DNA of 64,000 nucleotides from NCBI RefSeq assembly GCF_003116135.1, contig NZ_PDOA01000002.1, positions 62,001-126,000 on the forward strand, read 5' to 3'. The DNA is from Teichococcus aestuarii. GTDB lineage: Bacteria; Pseudomonadota; Alphaproteobacteria; Acetobacterales; Acetobacteraceae. The translations under genes were made by a program, and so were the position numbers. Below the pieces are notes generated by a model that was given only the letters and a program-made list of their open reading frames with translations, was not told the origin of the DNA and searched no databases. Below are positions 1 to 8,273 of this stretch, piece after piece. Positions within the stretch are counted from its first letter, which is position 1; the number at the start of each line of letters is the position of its first letter.

Positions 1-123
1 CTCGGTGGGGTAGCCCCGCACCTCGTCCAGCTTGCGCCAGTACTCGCCGGGGAAGCGGGCGCACAGCTTGGCCACCTCCTCGCGGATCTCGGCATGCGGG
101 TCATTCGGCGTGGTCTGCAGCAT
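1..123 (-). CDS. Acyl-CoA dehydrogenase, N-terminal fragment (cut by window edge)
   Basis: The first 41 codons read from ATG at 123 toward the window edge. The segment containing ARFPGEYWRKLDEVRGYPTE resembles the N-terminus of FAD-dependent acyl-CoA dehydrogenases that oxidise acyl-CoA to enoyl-CoA. It starts 10 bases downstream of the MmgE/PrpD stop, so it is probably the next gene of the same minus-strand catabolic operon. The catalytic region lies outside the window. The family call rests on N-terminal similarity recalled from memory, so confidence is moderate. Confidence 0.6.
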   Translation of the reverse strand, partial: MLQTTPNDPHAEIREEVAKLCARFPGEYWRKLDEVRGYPTE

Positions 124-132
124 GGTTGTCCT

Positions 133-1518
133 TCAGGCCGCCTCGGCCGGGCTGCGCAACAGGGAGGAGATGTCGTTCAGGCGGTCCATGCGGCCGATCG
201 TCTCGGCCAGCGCCGTGGCCCGCTCCGGCCCGAGCACCGCATCGGCGAGGCCGCTGAACTTGGCGCGCAGCTCGGCCTCGGTCAGGAAGTTGTCCGGCTC
301 GCCCTTCGGCACGATCACGGTGCGGACGAAGTCCTGGCCGCGCGCGCGCACCGTCAGCTTGCCGGACATGTTGGCCGGGAACTCGGCCTCGATCTCCGGG
401 TCGTTCTCGCAGCGCACGCGCTGCATCATGGCGCGGATCCCGTCATCCTTCAGCAGCGCGTAGCTGTCCCAGCCCATCTGCCCGGTGGACAGCGCCGTGG
501 CGATGACGAAGGGGCCGCTGAACTGGCCATCGACGATGTTCTGCGGGTTGGCCTTGCGCTCGGCCGGCTCGCCCACGAGCAGCATGCCGGCGCGGGAGAT
601 GCCGAGCGTCACGGCCTCGATCTCCTCGGCCTTGAAGCCATGCTCGGCGCGCAGCGCCAGCGCGGCGTCGATGCCCGCATGGCCCCAGCGGCAGGAGGGA
701 TAGGGCTTCACCCCCGTCGCCATCAGCTCCCAGACCTGGCCGAGATCCTGGCAGACGCGCTCGGGCTTCGGCTCCGGCGCGTAGGCGCGGAGGAAGCCCT
801 GCTTCCCCTCGATGGCCTCCGCGGCACCCTTGAAGCCCTCCCGCGCCAGCGTCGCGGCGGCGAGGCCGGACATGCCCGCCCAGCCCACCTGGAAGCGCTT
901 GGTCCAGGCGCCGTTGGCCAGGAATTGCAGGCTGCCCGCGCACTGGCTGAGGGCAATGCCGAGCGCCGATTCCATCCGCGCCGCATCCAGCCCGAAGACG
1001 CGGGCCGCCGCCGCCGCCGCGCCGAAGGCGCCGCAGGTGGCGGAAGGGTGGAAGCCGCGGTCGTAATGCGCGCCGGCCGGCAGGGCCAGCGCCAGCCGCA
1101 GCGCCACCTCGTAGCCGGCGACGATGCCAGCCAATACCTCGGCTCCCGAGGCACCCACCATCTCGCCCGCCGTGATGGCGGCCGGGATCACCGGCGCGCC
1201 GGGATGCACCACGGCCACCGCATGGGTGTCGTCGAAATCGAGCGAGTGGGCGAGGGTGGCATTGATCAGCACGGCGCCGGCCGGGCTGTAGGTGGCATCA
1301 TCGGCGAAGACGCGGCTCTCGCCCTTGTCCAGCCCCAGCGCCTTCACCGCCGCCAGCAGCGCGGGCGTGCTCTCCGCCTCGCCCCGCGCGCGCACGATGT
1401 TGCCGACGAGGTCGAGCACCAGGGCCTGGGCCCGGGCCATCACCTCCGGCGGCAGCGCCTCCGGCCGCAGCCCGGCGGCGAAGGCGGAAATCTCCTGCGT
1501 GATACCCATGCCCGGCAT
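133..1518 (-). CDS. MmgE/PrpD family protein
   Basis: A 461-residue cytoplasmic protein of the MmgE/PrpD family, whose characterised members include 2-methylcitrate dehydratase and cis-aconitate decarboxylase. The length fits the family. The N-terminal helical part carries typical family signatures (LDFDDTHAVAVVHPGAPVIP near residue 95; GFHPSATCGAFGAAAAAARV near 150). The substrate cannot be read from the sequence. In this operon it may hydrate or dehydrate a branched or dicarboxylic intermediate. The first ATG sits only 2 bases after an AAGGA; a second in-frame ATG four codons later, at 1509, has better spacing and may be the true start. A hairpin with a plus-strand T-run lies just upstream. 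Confidence 0.85.
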   Translation of the reverse strand: MPGMGITQEISAFAAGLRPEALPPEVMARAQALVLDLVGNIVRARGEAESTPALLAAVKALGLDKGESRVFADDATYSPAGAVLINATLAHSLDFDDTHAVAVVHPGAPVIPAAITAGEMVGASGAEVLAGIVAGYEVALRLALALPAGAHYDRGFHPSATCGAFGAAAAAARVFGLDAARMESALGIALSQCAGSLQFLANGAWTKRFQVGWAGMSGLAAATLAREGFKGAAEAIEGKQGFLRAYAPEPKPERVCQDLGQVWELMATGVKPYPSCRWGHAGIDAALALRAEHGFKAEEIEAVTLGISRAGMLLVGEPAERKANPQNIVDGQFSGPFVIATALSTGQMGWDSYALLKDDGIRAMMQRVRCENDPEIEAEFPANMSGKLTVRARGQDFVRTVIVPKGEPDNFLTEAELRAKFSGLADAVLGPERATALAETIGRMDRLNDISSLLRSPAEAA

Positions 1519-1531
1519 ATCCTTCCCCTGT

Positions 1532-1559
1532 GCCGGGGGCGCGCGGCCCCCGGCTTTTT
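1532..1559 (+). terminator. Rho-independent terminator-like hairpin reading on the plus strand
   Basis: Perfect 9-bp stem GCCGGGGGC / GCCCCCGGC (1532-1540 and 1546-1554) with loop GCGCG, followed by TTTTT at 1555-1559. The T-run is on the plus strand, yet both flanking genes are on the minus strand. It would therefore stop antisense transcription rather than the operon message; on the minus strand the hairpin is preceded by A residues and has no U-tract. Confidence 0.6.
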
Positions 1560-1566
1560 CCTTGGC

Positions 1567-1593
1567 CCAGTCTAGCTCGGGCCAGTCTAGCTC
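1567..1593. repeat. Short tandem duplication after the SDR stop codon
   Basis: CCAGTCTAGCTC occurs twice (1567-1578 and 1582-1593) with a 15-base period. It overlaps the stop codon of the SDR gene (1592-1594). This looks like a simple local duplication with no evident function. Confidence 0.6.
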
Positions 1594-2503
1594 AGACCGG
1601 GTCCCAGGCGAACACGTCGGCGCTGCGGTCGAGCGGCATGAACTGCGCCTTGAGCGCGGGCAGCGCGTGCTCGGCGATCAGCTCCGGCGTCCAGCCTTCC
1701 GAGCGGTGCGCGCTGCGCACCGGGCGCGGCTGGTTGAACAGGAAGAGCTCGTTGTTGCGCGCGGCGAAGATCTGCCCCGTCACGTCCTTGGCGGCGTCGC
1801 TGGCGAGGAACACGGCGAGCGGCGCGTTCTTCTCCGGCGTCATGCGCTTCAGCTTCTCGACCCGCGCCTTCTGCTCCGGCGTCTCGGCCGGGATGGAGCT
1901 GGTCATGCGGCTCCAGGCGAAGGGGGCGATGCAGTTGGAGCGCACTCCGAAGCGCTGCATGTCGAGCGCGATGGACTTCGACAGCGCGGCGATGCCGAGC
2001 TTGGCCGCCGAGTAGTTGGCCTGGCCGAAATTGCCGATCAGCCCGGAGGTCGAGGTCATGTGCACATAGGCGCCAGAGCCCTGGGCGCGGAAATGCTCGG
2101 CCGCGGCGCGGGAGACGAAGAAGCTGCCGTTCAGGTGGACGTTGATGACGGCCAGCCACTCCTCCGGCGAGGTCTTGTGGAAGATCTGGTCGCGCAGGAT
2201 GCCGGCATTGTTGACGACGATATCCACCTTGCCGAAGGCGTCCACCGCGGTCTTGACGATGCGCTTGGCGCTCTCCCAGTCGGAGACGCTGTCGGTGTTC
2301 ACCACCGCCTGGCCGCCGCGCTGCTCGATGATCGCCTGGGTCTGCTGGCCGGGCGTGGCCGAAGTCTCGCCCTCGCCGGTGAGCGAGGCGCCGATGTCGT
2401 TCACCACCACCTTGGCGCCGGCCAGCGCCATGGCCAGCGCGATCTCGCGCCCGATGCCGCCACCGGCGCCCGTGACGATCGCGACCTTGCCTTCAAGCAT
2501 CAT
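1592..2503 (-). CDS. Short-chain dehydrogenase/reductase, beta-oxidation (HSD17B4-like) type
   Basis: A 303-residue SDR. It has the Rossmann motif TGAGGGIGRE near residue 12, the NNAG motif, and the catalytic Ser...YSAAK (Tyr/Lys) site. The extended N-terminal loop after VVVNDIG and the C-terminal extension resemble the 3-hydroxyacyl-CoA dehydrogenase domain of peroxisomal multifunctional enzyme 2. With the MaoC hydratase, thiolase-like and dehydrogenase genes it would supply the third step of a beta-oxidation cycle. The start is at the first of two adjacent ATGs, with AAGGA 9 bases upstream; the same frame stays open further upstream but that part shadows the OB-fold gene. Confidence 0.88.
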   Translation of the reverse strand: MMLEGKVAIVTGAGGGIGREIALAMALAGAKVVVNDIGASLTGEGETSATPGQQTQAIIEQRGGQAVVNTDSVSDWESAKRIVKTAVDAFGKVDIVVNNAGILRDQIFHKTSPEEWLAVINVHLNGSFFVSRAAAEHFRAQGSGAYVHMTSTSGLIGNFGQANYSAAKLGIAALSKSIALDMQRFGVRSNCIAPFAWSRMTSSIPAETPEQKARVEKLKRMTPEKNAPLAVFLASDAAKDVTGQIFAARNNELFLFNQPRPVRSAHRSEGWTPELIAEHALPALKAQFMPLDRSADVFAWDPV

Positions 2504-2574
2504 GCGTTTGCTTCCTTGTCCGTCATGGGCCGGGGAGCCGTGCCCCCCGGCATTCTCGTTCAGGCCATTCCTGC

Positions 2575-2961
2575 TCAGGCGGGCGTGAACATCGGCACGG
2601 GGTAGCCATCGCCCTCGGTGGGCTGGAACTTCAGCGTGACGGGCTGGCCGATGCGGATGGCGGCGAAGTCGGCGCCGATGATGTTGGTCATCATGCGCGG
2701 GCCTTCCTCCAGCTCCACATAGGCGATGGCGTAGGGCACCTTCGCGCGCATGATGCTGAAGCTGTAGATGGTGCCGCGGCCGCTGGCCTCCACCATCTCC
2801 ACCTCGCCCTCGTCGTCGAAGGGGCAGATGGGGCGCGGCGGGTAGTGCGTCTTGCCGGTCTTGCTGTTGCGGCCGATCAGCAGCTTGCCCTCGCGCGCGG
2901 CGTCCCAGAAGCGCTGGGTGGAGGGATCGGGCGTGGGCGAGGGGGGGATACGGTCGGTCAT
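2575..2961 (-). CDS. Zn-ribbon/OB-fold (DUF35) partner of thiolase-like protein
   Basis: A 128-residue protein of the DUF35/OB-fold family, which pairs with thiolase-like lipid-transfer proteins, for example as the acceptor subunit of steroid side-chain aldolases. The FWDAAREGKLLIGR start and the PPRPICPFD segment match the usual rubredoxin-like N-terminus. However, the first CxxC is replaced (GRNSK) and only one Cys remains, so the zinc site is degenerate. The C-terminal half (YSFSIMR...GPRMMTNIIG...) is the OB-fold. The ATG is 2 bases after the thiolase stop, which supports a two-subunit complex. Confidence 0.85.
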   Translation of the reverse strand: MTDRIPPSPTPDPSTQRFWDAAREGKLLIGRNSKTGKTHYPPRPICPFDDEGEVEMVEASGRGTIYSFSIMRAKVPYAIAYVELEEGPRMMTNIIGADFAAIRIGQPVTLKFQPTEGDGYPVPMFTPA

Positions 2962-2963
2962 GC

Positions 2964-4136
2964 TCACAGCCTCTCCAGCACCAGGGTCGCGCTGCCATGG
3001 CGGGTGCCGAGCGAGCCGCCCGTGCCATGCGCCAGCGCCAGGTCGCAATTCTTCACCTGCACGGCGGGGTGCGCCTCGCCGCGCAGCTGCCGCACCGCCT
3101 CGATCACCTTGGTGATGCCGCCGCGGTTGGCCGGATGGTTGTTGCAGAGCCCGCCGCCATCCGTGTTGAAGGGCAGGCGGCCGACGCCGGAGATCAGGTT
3201 GCCGTCGGACACGAACTTGCCGCCCTGGCCCTTCTCGCAGAAGCCGAGGTCTTCCAGCTGCATCAGCACCGTGATGGTGAAGCTGTCATAGATGCTGGCA
3301 TACTTCATGTCGGCGGGCTTCACCCCCGCCATCTCGAAGGCGCGCGCCCCGGCGTAGCGGGCGCCGGTGTAGCTCAGGTCGATGCGCCCGCCATCGACAT
3401 GCTTGATCGCCTCGCCGGCGCCGCGGATGGAGACGAGGGGGCGCTTCAGCGTGCGGGCGATCTCGGGGCTGGTCACCACCAGCGCGCCGCCGCCATCGCT
3501 GATGACGCAGCAATCGAGCCGGTGCAGCGGGTCCGCCACCAGCGGCGAGTTCACCACGTCCTCGACGGTGACCACCTTGCGCAGCATGGCATGCTCGTTG
3601 TGCTGCGCGTGGTGGCTGGCGGCGACCTTGATCCAGGCCAGCTGCTCCGAGGTGGTGCCGTACTCGTACATGTGGCGCTGCGCGCACATCGCGTACATGT
3701 TCGCGATCGCCGGGCCGAAGGGGTACTCGAACTGCACGTCCGGCTGGCGCGGGTCGCCCGGGCGCGGCGCGGTGCCGGTGGCAACGCCTTCCGAGCGCGG
3801 CCGGCCGGCGAGGGTGATCAGCGCCACCTTGCACTTGCCCATGGCGATGGCCTCGGCCGCGTGCGCCACATGCACCAGGTAGGAGCAGCCGCCGACATCG
3901 GTGGAGTCGTAGTGCGTCAGGCGGTTCAGGCCCAGATAGTCGGCCATGCTCAGCGGGCCCATGCCGGGCGCGTCGCCGGCGCAGAAATAGCCGTCCACGT
4001 CGGCGCGCGTCAGCCCCGCGTCGCGCAGCGCGCCCAGCGCCACCTCGGCGTGCAGCTGCGCCACGCTCTTGTCCTCGGCCTTGCGTGTCGGGTGCTCATA
4101 GGCGCCCACGATGCAGGCCTTGCCTCGGATGCTCAC
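2964..4136 (-). CDS. Thiolase-like (SCP2/lipid-transfer type) acyl-CoA thiolase or aldolase
   Basis: A 390-residue thiolase-superfamily protein of the non-decarboxylating SCP2/Ltp branch. It shows GGCSYLVHVAHAAEAI near residue 95, ASIYDSFTITVLMQLEDLGF near 285, NNHPANRGG near 330 and AHGTGGSLGTRHGSATLVLE at the C-terminus. In family members these regions form the active-site pocket. The tyrosine in IYDSFT and the adjacent DUF35 gene resemble the Ltp2-type retro-aldolases that release short acyl-CoA from steroid side chains, so either thiolysis or aldol cleavage is possible. Its stop lies 2 bases before the DUF35 start codon. Confidence 0.85.
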   Translation of the reverse strand: MSIRGKACIVGAYEHPTRKAEDKSVAQLHAEVALGALRDAGLTRADVDGYFCAGDAPGMGPLSMADYLGLNRLTHYDSTDVGGCSYLVHVAHAAEAIAMGKCKVALITLAGRPRSEGVATGTAPRPGDPRQPDVQFEYPFGPAIANMYAMCAQRHMYEYGTTSEQLAWIKVAASHHAQHNEHAMLRKVVTVEDVVNSPLVADPLHRLDCCVISDGGGALVVTSPEIARTLKRPLVSIRGAGEAIKHVDGGRIDLSYTGARYAGARAFEMAGVKPADMKYASIYDSFTITVLMQLEDLGFCEKGQGGKFVSDGNLISGVGRLPFNTDGGGLCNNHPANRGGITKVIEAVRQLRGEAHPAVQVKNCDLALAHGTGGSLGTRHGSATLVLERL

Positions 4137-4163
4137 CGGCTCTTCCTTCTGCCGTTGCGGAAA

Positions 4164-5162
4164 TTACTGGACACTGATGTTGCCCGCCTTCGCCACCTCG
4201 GCCCAGCGGGTGATCTCCTGCGCGATGAAGGCGGCGAAGGCCTCGGGCGTGGTGCCGCCCTGCGGCGTCAGCCCCGGCGGCTGGGCGGCGAAGGCGCCGA
4301 TGCGCTCGGCCCAGTCCGGCGTGCGCACCACCGCGTCCATGGCCGCGCCGAGCTTCTCGATGACCGGCGCGGGCGTCGCCGCCGGCGCCTGCACGCCGAA
4401 CCAGGCCGTGGCGTCGAAATCGGCGAGGCCGCACTCGATCAGCGTCGGCACCTCGGGCAGCAGCGCCACGCGCTCGCGGCTGGTCACCGCCAGCGCCCGG
4501 ATCTGCCCCTCCCGCACGAAGTTCAGCGCGGAGGGGATGTTGTCCATCGCCGTCTGGATGCGGCCCGCCACCAGCTCGGTCAGCATCGGGCCGGAGCCGC
4601 GATAGGGGACATGGGTGATGTCGATGCCCGTGCGCGCCTTCACCAGCTCCATGCAGGCATGCGGGCTGCCGCCGATGCCGGAGGTGCCGTAGTTGAGCCG
4701 CCCCGGCGCCTTGCGCGCCGCCGCGAGCAGCGCATCGAAGCTGGCGATGCCGGACTCCCTCGAAGCCAGCACGAGGTTCGGCACCCGCACCGCCAGCCCG
4801 ACCGCCGCGAGGTCCTGCGGTTTGTAGGGCATGGTGGCGCCATAGGCGGCGTAGTTGATGGCCGCCGTGCCGATGGAGCACATCACCAGCGTGTAGCCAT
4901 CGGGCGCCGATTTCGCCACCGCGTCGGCGCCGATATTGCCGCCGGCGCCGCCACGGTTCTCCACCACCACGGGCTGGCCGAGGCGCGCCGAGAGCCGCTC
5001 CGCCAGCAGCCGCCCCATCAGGTCGGTGGTGCCGCCGGGGGGGAAGGGAATGATCAGCCGAATGGGCCGCGCGGGCCAGGCTTCCGCCGCCGCGCGTGCC
5101 GTGGCGGGCAGCAGCGCCGCCGCCGCCAGCCCCATGGCCTGCCGTCTGTTCCAGTTGCTCAT
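4164..5162 (-). CDS. Bug/TctC family tripartite tricarboxylate transport substrate-binding protein
   Basis: A 332-residue periplasmic binding protein of the Bug family. The N-terminus carries an export signal with NRRQAMGL, a Tat-like twin arginine, then an Ala-rich core ending near ARA at residue 25. The mature protein begins WPARPIRLIIPFPPGGTTD, the Bug signature that contacts carboxylates. The IGTAAINYAAYG and PYRGSGPMLTELVAGRI segments are also typical. It presumably binds the carboxylate degraded by the surrounding enzymes, but no TctA/TctB membrane genes are next to it. It lies 27 bases upstream of the thiolase-like gene. Confidence 0.92.
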   Translation of the reverse strand: MSNWNRRQAMGLAAAALLPATARAAAEAWPARPIRLIIPFPPGGTTDLMGRLLAERLSARLGQPVVVENRGGAGGNIGADAVAKSAPDGYTLVMCSIGTAAINYAAYGATMPYKPQDLAAVGLAVRVPNLVLASRESGIASFDALLAAARKAPGRLNYGTSGIGGSPHACMELVKARTGIDITHVPYRGSGPMLTELVAGRIQTAMDNIPSALNFVREGQIRALAVTSRERVALLPEVPTLIECGLADFDATAWFGVQAPAATPAPVIEKLGAAMDAVVRTPDWAERIGAFAAQPPGLTPQGGTTPEAFAAFIAQEITRWAEVAKAGNISVQ

Positions 5163-5215
5163 GCCGCTTCCTCCTCCTGCCGGGGCCGCCTTGTCGCCGG
5201 CGGCCTCCCATGGGC

Positions 5216-6361
5216 TCAGCCTGGCAGCTCCAGCACCGCCTTGGCCAGGATGCCGCGCTGGATCTCGGAGCTGCCGCCATAGATCGTGGTCGGCCGCGCC
5301 TCGATGAACTGGCCCGAGGGGTGCAGGTCGCGGTTGCCTTCCATCGGCTTCAGCAGCCCGGCATTCTCGCCGCCGATCTCCAGCATCAGCTCGGTGATGC
5401 GCTGGAACAGGTCGGACTGGTGCAGCTTCAGCATGGAGACATCGGCGCCGAGCGGCTCGCCCCGCCGCAGCACGGCGACGAAGGTCTCGTAGAGCGCCTT
5501 GTGGTCCTCCAGGTCGCAGCGCAGCTTCGTGTAGCGCTCCTGGAACTCCGGCTCGTCATACACCCCCATCCGCTCGGCCAGCATGCGCAGCCGGGAGAGC
5601 GCGTAGGCGGATTGCCGCGGCGAGCCGAGGAAGATGCGCTCGAAGCCGAGCAGGGCCTTGGCCATGCTCCAGCCCTTGTTCGGCTCGCCCACGAGGTTCT
5701 CGCGCGGCACCTGGACGTTGTCGAAGAACACCTCGCAGAACTCGTCATGCAGGCCGAGATTGATGATCGGCCGCACCGTCACGCCGGGGCTCTTCATGTC
5801 GATCAGCAGGAAGGAGATGCCCTCCTGCTTCTTGCCGCTCTTGTCGGTGCGGACGAGGCAGAAGATCCAGTTGGCGTCGGTCGCCAGCGTGGTCCAGATC
5901 TTCTGGCCGTTGACGACGTAGTGGTCGCCCTCCAGCACCGCCTCGGTGCGCAGCGAGGCGAGGTCGGAGCCGGCGCCGGGCTCGGAATAGCCCTGGCACC
6001 AGATATCCTCGCCGGCCAGGATGCGCGGCAGGAAGCGGGCGCGCTGCGCCTCGGTGCCGAAGCGGATCAGCAAGGGGCCGAGCATGATCACGCCATGGTC
6101 GGGCAGCCGCGCCACGCCGTAGCGCTCGTATTCCTCGATCAGGATGATCTGCTTCGAGGCGTCGAGCCCCATGCCGCCGAGCTCCTGCGGCCAGCCCGGC
6201 GCCACCCAGCCCTTCTTCTGGACGATGCGGAACCACTCCTCCCCCTCCTGCCAGTGCAGGCGGTGCGGCGGGTTGCGCAGATGGGCGGGGTATTCGCTCT
6301 CGACGAAGCGGCGCACCTCGGCGCGGAAATCCTCGTCGGTCATCGCGTTGTAGTCGGTCAT
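5216..6361 (-). CDS. Acyl-CoA dehydrogenase (381 aa, larger subunit of a likely pair)
   Basis: FAD-dependent acyl-CoA dehydrogenase. It has the central FAD/acyl binding segment YSEPGAGSDLASLRTEA, the NGQKIWTT loop, and a C-terminal YGGSSEIQRGILAKAVLELP. The catalytic Glu of the MCAD-type YEGT motif is Gly here. A Glu in GFERIFLGSP aligns with the base used by isovaleryl-CoA-type enzymes (alignment from memory). The start at 6361 overlaps the stop of the upstream dehydrogenase by 4 bases (ATGA), so the two are translationally coupled. This resembles the heteromeric FadE pairs of sterol side-chain degradation. Confidence 0.9.
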   Translation of the reverse strand: MTDYNAMTDEDFRAEVRRFVESEYPAHLRNPPHRLHWQEGEEWFRIVQKKGWVAPGWPQELGGMGLDASKQIILIEEYERYGVARLPDHGVIMLGPLLIRFGTEAQRARFLPRILAGEDIWCQGYSEPGAGSDLASLRTEAVLEGDHYVVNGQKIWTTLATDANWIFCLVRTDKSGKKQEGISFLLIDMKSPGVTVRPIINLGLHDEFCEVFFDNVQVPRENLVGEPNKGWSMAKALLGFERIFLGSPRQSAYALSRLRMLAERMGVYDEPEFQERYTKLRCDLEDHKALYETFVAVLRRGEPLGADVSMLKLHQSDLFQRITELMLEIGGENAGLLKPMEGNRDLHPSGQFIEARPTTIYGGSSEIQRGILAKAVLELPG

Positions 6362-7428
6362 GCCTCGACCTCCGGCTGGGCGGCGGCGAACCGGCGGCGG
6401 TGCAGCGCGGCCGTGCCGAACTGGTTGGCCAGCACCATCGCGCGCCGCAGGTAGAGGCCGATATCGGCCTCGTCGGTGTAGCCGATGCCGCCATGCAGCT
6501 GGATCGCCTGGCGCGTCACCAGCAGCGCGGCATCGGCGGCGCGCGCCTTGGCGCGGGCGATGGCGGCGCGGCGCTGGGCGGCCGGCGCATCGGCGCGGTC
6601 GCACAGCATGGCCGCGGATTCCACGCTGGCGCGGCCGAGGGCGATCTGCACCTTCAGGTCCGCCGCGCGGTGCTGCAGCGCCTGGAAGCTGCCGATCGGC
6701 TTGCCGAATTGCTGGCGGGTGCGGAGATAGTCCAGCGTCATGGCGAAGGCCTGGTCCATCACGCCGAGCAGCAGCGCGGCGGTGCCGAGCGCGGCCTCCT
6801 CCAGCGCCGCCTCCATCTGCGCGGCGGAGAGGGTGCCGACCGTCTCGCCGCCCCGGGGCCGCAGCGTGCCGAAGCTGCCGCCATCCTGCGTCGGCTCCAG
6901 CGTCAGGTCGGCGCCCTCCGCCGGCTGCAGAATCAGAGAAAAACCCTCGCCCTGGCGCAGCGGCACCAGGAAGGATTGCGCGCCATCGGCCATGGGCAGG
7001 AACAGGCGCGGCGCCTCCGGCGTGCCGGGCACGTCGAAGCTGCCGGCGCGTTCCTGCCAGGCGGTCAGCACCAGCGCCTCGCCGGCCACCAGGCGCTCCA
7101 GCGGCCCGGTGGCGCCGGCCTCGGCCAGCAGCCGGGCGGAGAGCGCGCCATGCACCAGCGGCTCCGGCGCCAGCGCCGCGCCCAGCTCCTCGGCCAGCGC
7201 GCAGAAGGCGCCCATGCCGAGGCCGGCGCCGCCCTGCTCCTCCGGCACGCGCAGGCCGATCCAGCCCTGCTCGCCCATCTGCCGCCACACGGCCGGGTCG
7301 AAGCCGGGGGACTGGAAGCGCAGCGCACGGATGCGCTTGCGGTCGCCACCACGCGGCGCGATGCCCGCCGCGCTGTCGCGGATCATGCGGATGGCGTCGT
7401 CGCGCTCATCCTCGAGCATCGCGCTCAT
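6358..7428 (-). CDS. Acyl-CoA dehydrogenase (356 aa, smaller subunit of a likely pair)
   Basis: A second acyl-CoA dehydrogenase. It has the family C-terminal helix motifs RTRQQFGKPIGSFQALQHRAAD and HGGIGYTDEADIGLYLRRA, but a short and divergent middle domain. The region equivalent to the YEGT active-site motif reads QFGTAALHRR. Its stop overlaps the next gene by 4 bases, and its ATG at 7428 overlaps the upstream MaoC stop. This gene order suggests an alpha2beta2 enzyme in which this subunit may be structural, but that is inference. Confidence 0.88.
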   Translation of the reverse strand: MSAMLEDERDDAIRMIRDSAAGIAPRGGDRKRIRALRFQSPGFDPAVWRQMGEQGWIGLRVPEEQGGAGLGMGAFCALAEELGAALAPEPLVHGALSARLLAEAGATGPLERLVAGEALVLTAWQERAGSFDVPGTPEAPRLFLPMADGAQSFLVPLRQGEGFSLILQPAEGADLTLEPTQDGGSFGTLRPRGGETVGTLSAAQMEAALEEAALGTAALLLGVMDQAFAMTLDYLRTRQQFGKPIGSFQALQHRAADLKVQIALGRASVESAAMLCDRADAPAAQRRAAIARAKARAADAALLVTRQAIQLHGGIGYTDEADIGLYLRRAMVLANQFGTAALHRRRFAAAQPEVEA

Positions 7429-8273
7429 GCCAGCACCGCCAGGCCGTTGTTCACCACCACCACATCGCGCTCCACCACGCGGGCGCGGAAGGCGCCGCCC
7501 CGCCACATCTCCACCCGGATGGTCTCGCCGGGATAGACCGGCGCGGAGAAGCGCAGCGAGAGGCCCTTCAGCGCCTCGGCGCGGTAGCCGCACAGCTCGC
7601 GCAGGATCGCGTGCGTCACCACGCCCAGCGTGCACAGCCCGTGCAGGATGGGGCGCGGGAAGCCGGCGCGGGAGGCCACCTCGGGGTCGGTGTGCAGCGG
7701 GTTGTCGTCGCCGTTGAGGCGGTAATAGAAGGCCTGCTCGGGCCGCGTCGGCAGGTCGAGCACGATATCGGGCGCGCCCTCCGGCATCGGGTTGGGCGGG
7801 ATGACGGGGCCGGAGGGGCCGCCGAAGCCGCCATCGGCGCGCAGGAAGGTGGTGCTGCCGGTCACCGCCAGCAGCTCGCCTGTGGCGGCGTCGGTGATCT
7901 CCTTCTCGGAGTAGAGCAGCGCGCCCTTGCCCTCGCCCTTGTCGACGATGCCGGTGACGCGGGTGCGGCCGATCACCTCGCCCTCGGCCGGCAGCGGCCG
8001 GTGCAGGGTGATGCGCTGCTCGCCATGCACCAGCCGCACCGCGTCCACCCCCGTCTCCGGGTTGCCCAGCCAGAAGCCGGGGTGGCCCAGCACCACCGCC
8101 ATGGCCGGCATCACCACCGGGCCCTTCTGGGTGGTGATGTAGGGGAGCTGGCGGGTGTCCATCGGGTCCTGCCCCATGCCGACGGACAGGGCGTAGAACA
8201 CCGCATCCTGCGCGCGGACGCGCTGGCGCACCTCGGGGATGGGGAAGTTCAGCAGCTTCTCGTAGTCGATCAC
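7425..8273 (-). CDS. MaoC-like (R)-specific enoyl-CoA hydratase, double hotdog
   Basis: A 282-residue two-hotdog protein with an N-terminal MaoC_N-like half (DAVFYALSVGMGQDPMDTRQ) and a catalytic second half. The second half has the hydratase-2 motif RLNGDDNPLHTDPEVASRAG, with the Asp/His pair, followed by RPILHG. It would hydrate the enoyl-CoA made by the paired dehydrogenases. The start is GTG at 8273, sharing GTGA with the stop of the upstream synthetase. An ATG seven bases upstream is in another frame. Such proteins are often annotated as MaoC dehydratase or the multifunctional enzyme type 2 hydratase domain. Confidence 0.9.
   Translation of the reverse strand: MIDYEKLLNFPIPEVRQRVRAQDAVFYALSVGMGQDPMDTRQLPYITTQKGPVVMPAMAVVLGHPGFWLGNPETGVDAVRLVHGEQRITLHRPLPAEGEVIGRTRVTGIVDKGEGKGALLYSEKEITDAATGELLAVTGSTTFLRADGGFGGPSGPVIPPNPMPEGAPDIVLDLPTRPEQAFYYRLNGDDNPLHTDPEVASRAGFPRPILHGLCTLGVVTHAILRELCGYRAEALKGLSLRFSAPVYPGETIRVEMWRGGAFRARVVERDVVVVNNGLAVLA

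Noticed and set aside
94-1575. Long plus-strand open frame opposite the MmgE/PrpD gene
   Set aside because: Its translation is His/Arg/Gly-rich low-complexity sequence typical of antisense frames in GC-rich DNA; the minus strand has a clear family match. Similar long shadows opposite 2964-5162, 8270-10366, 16379-18814 and 33081-35609 were dropped for the same reason.
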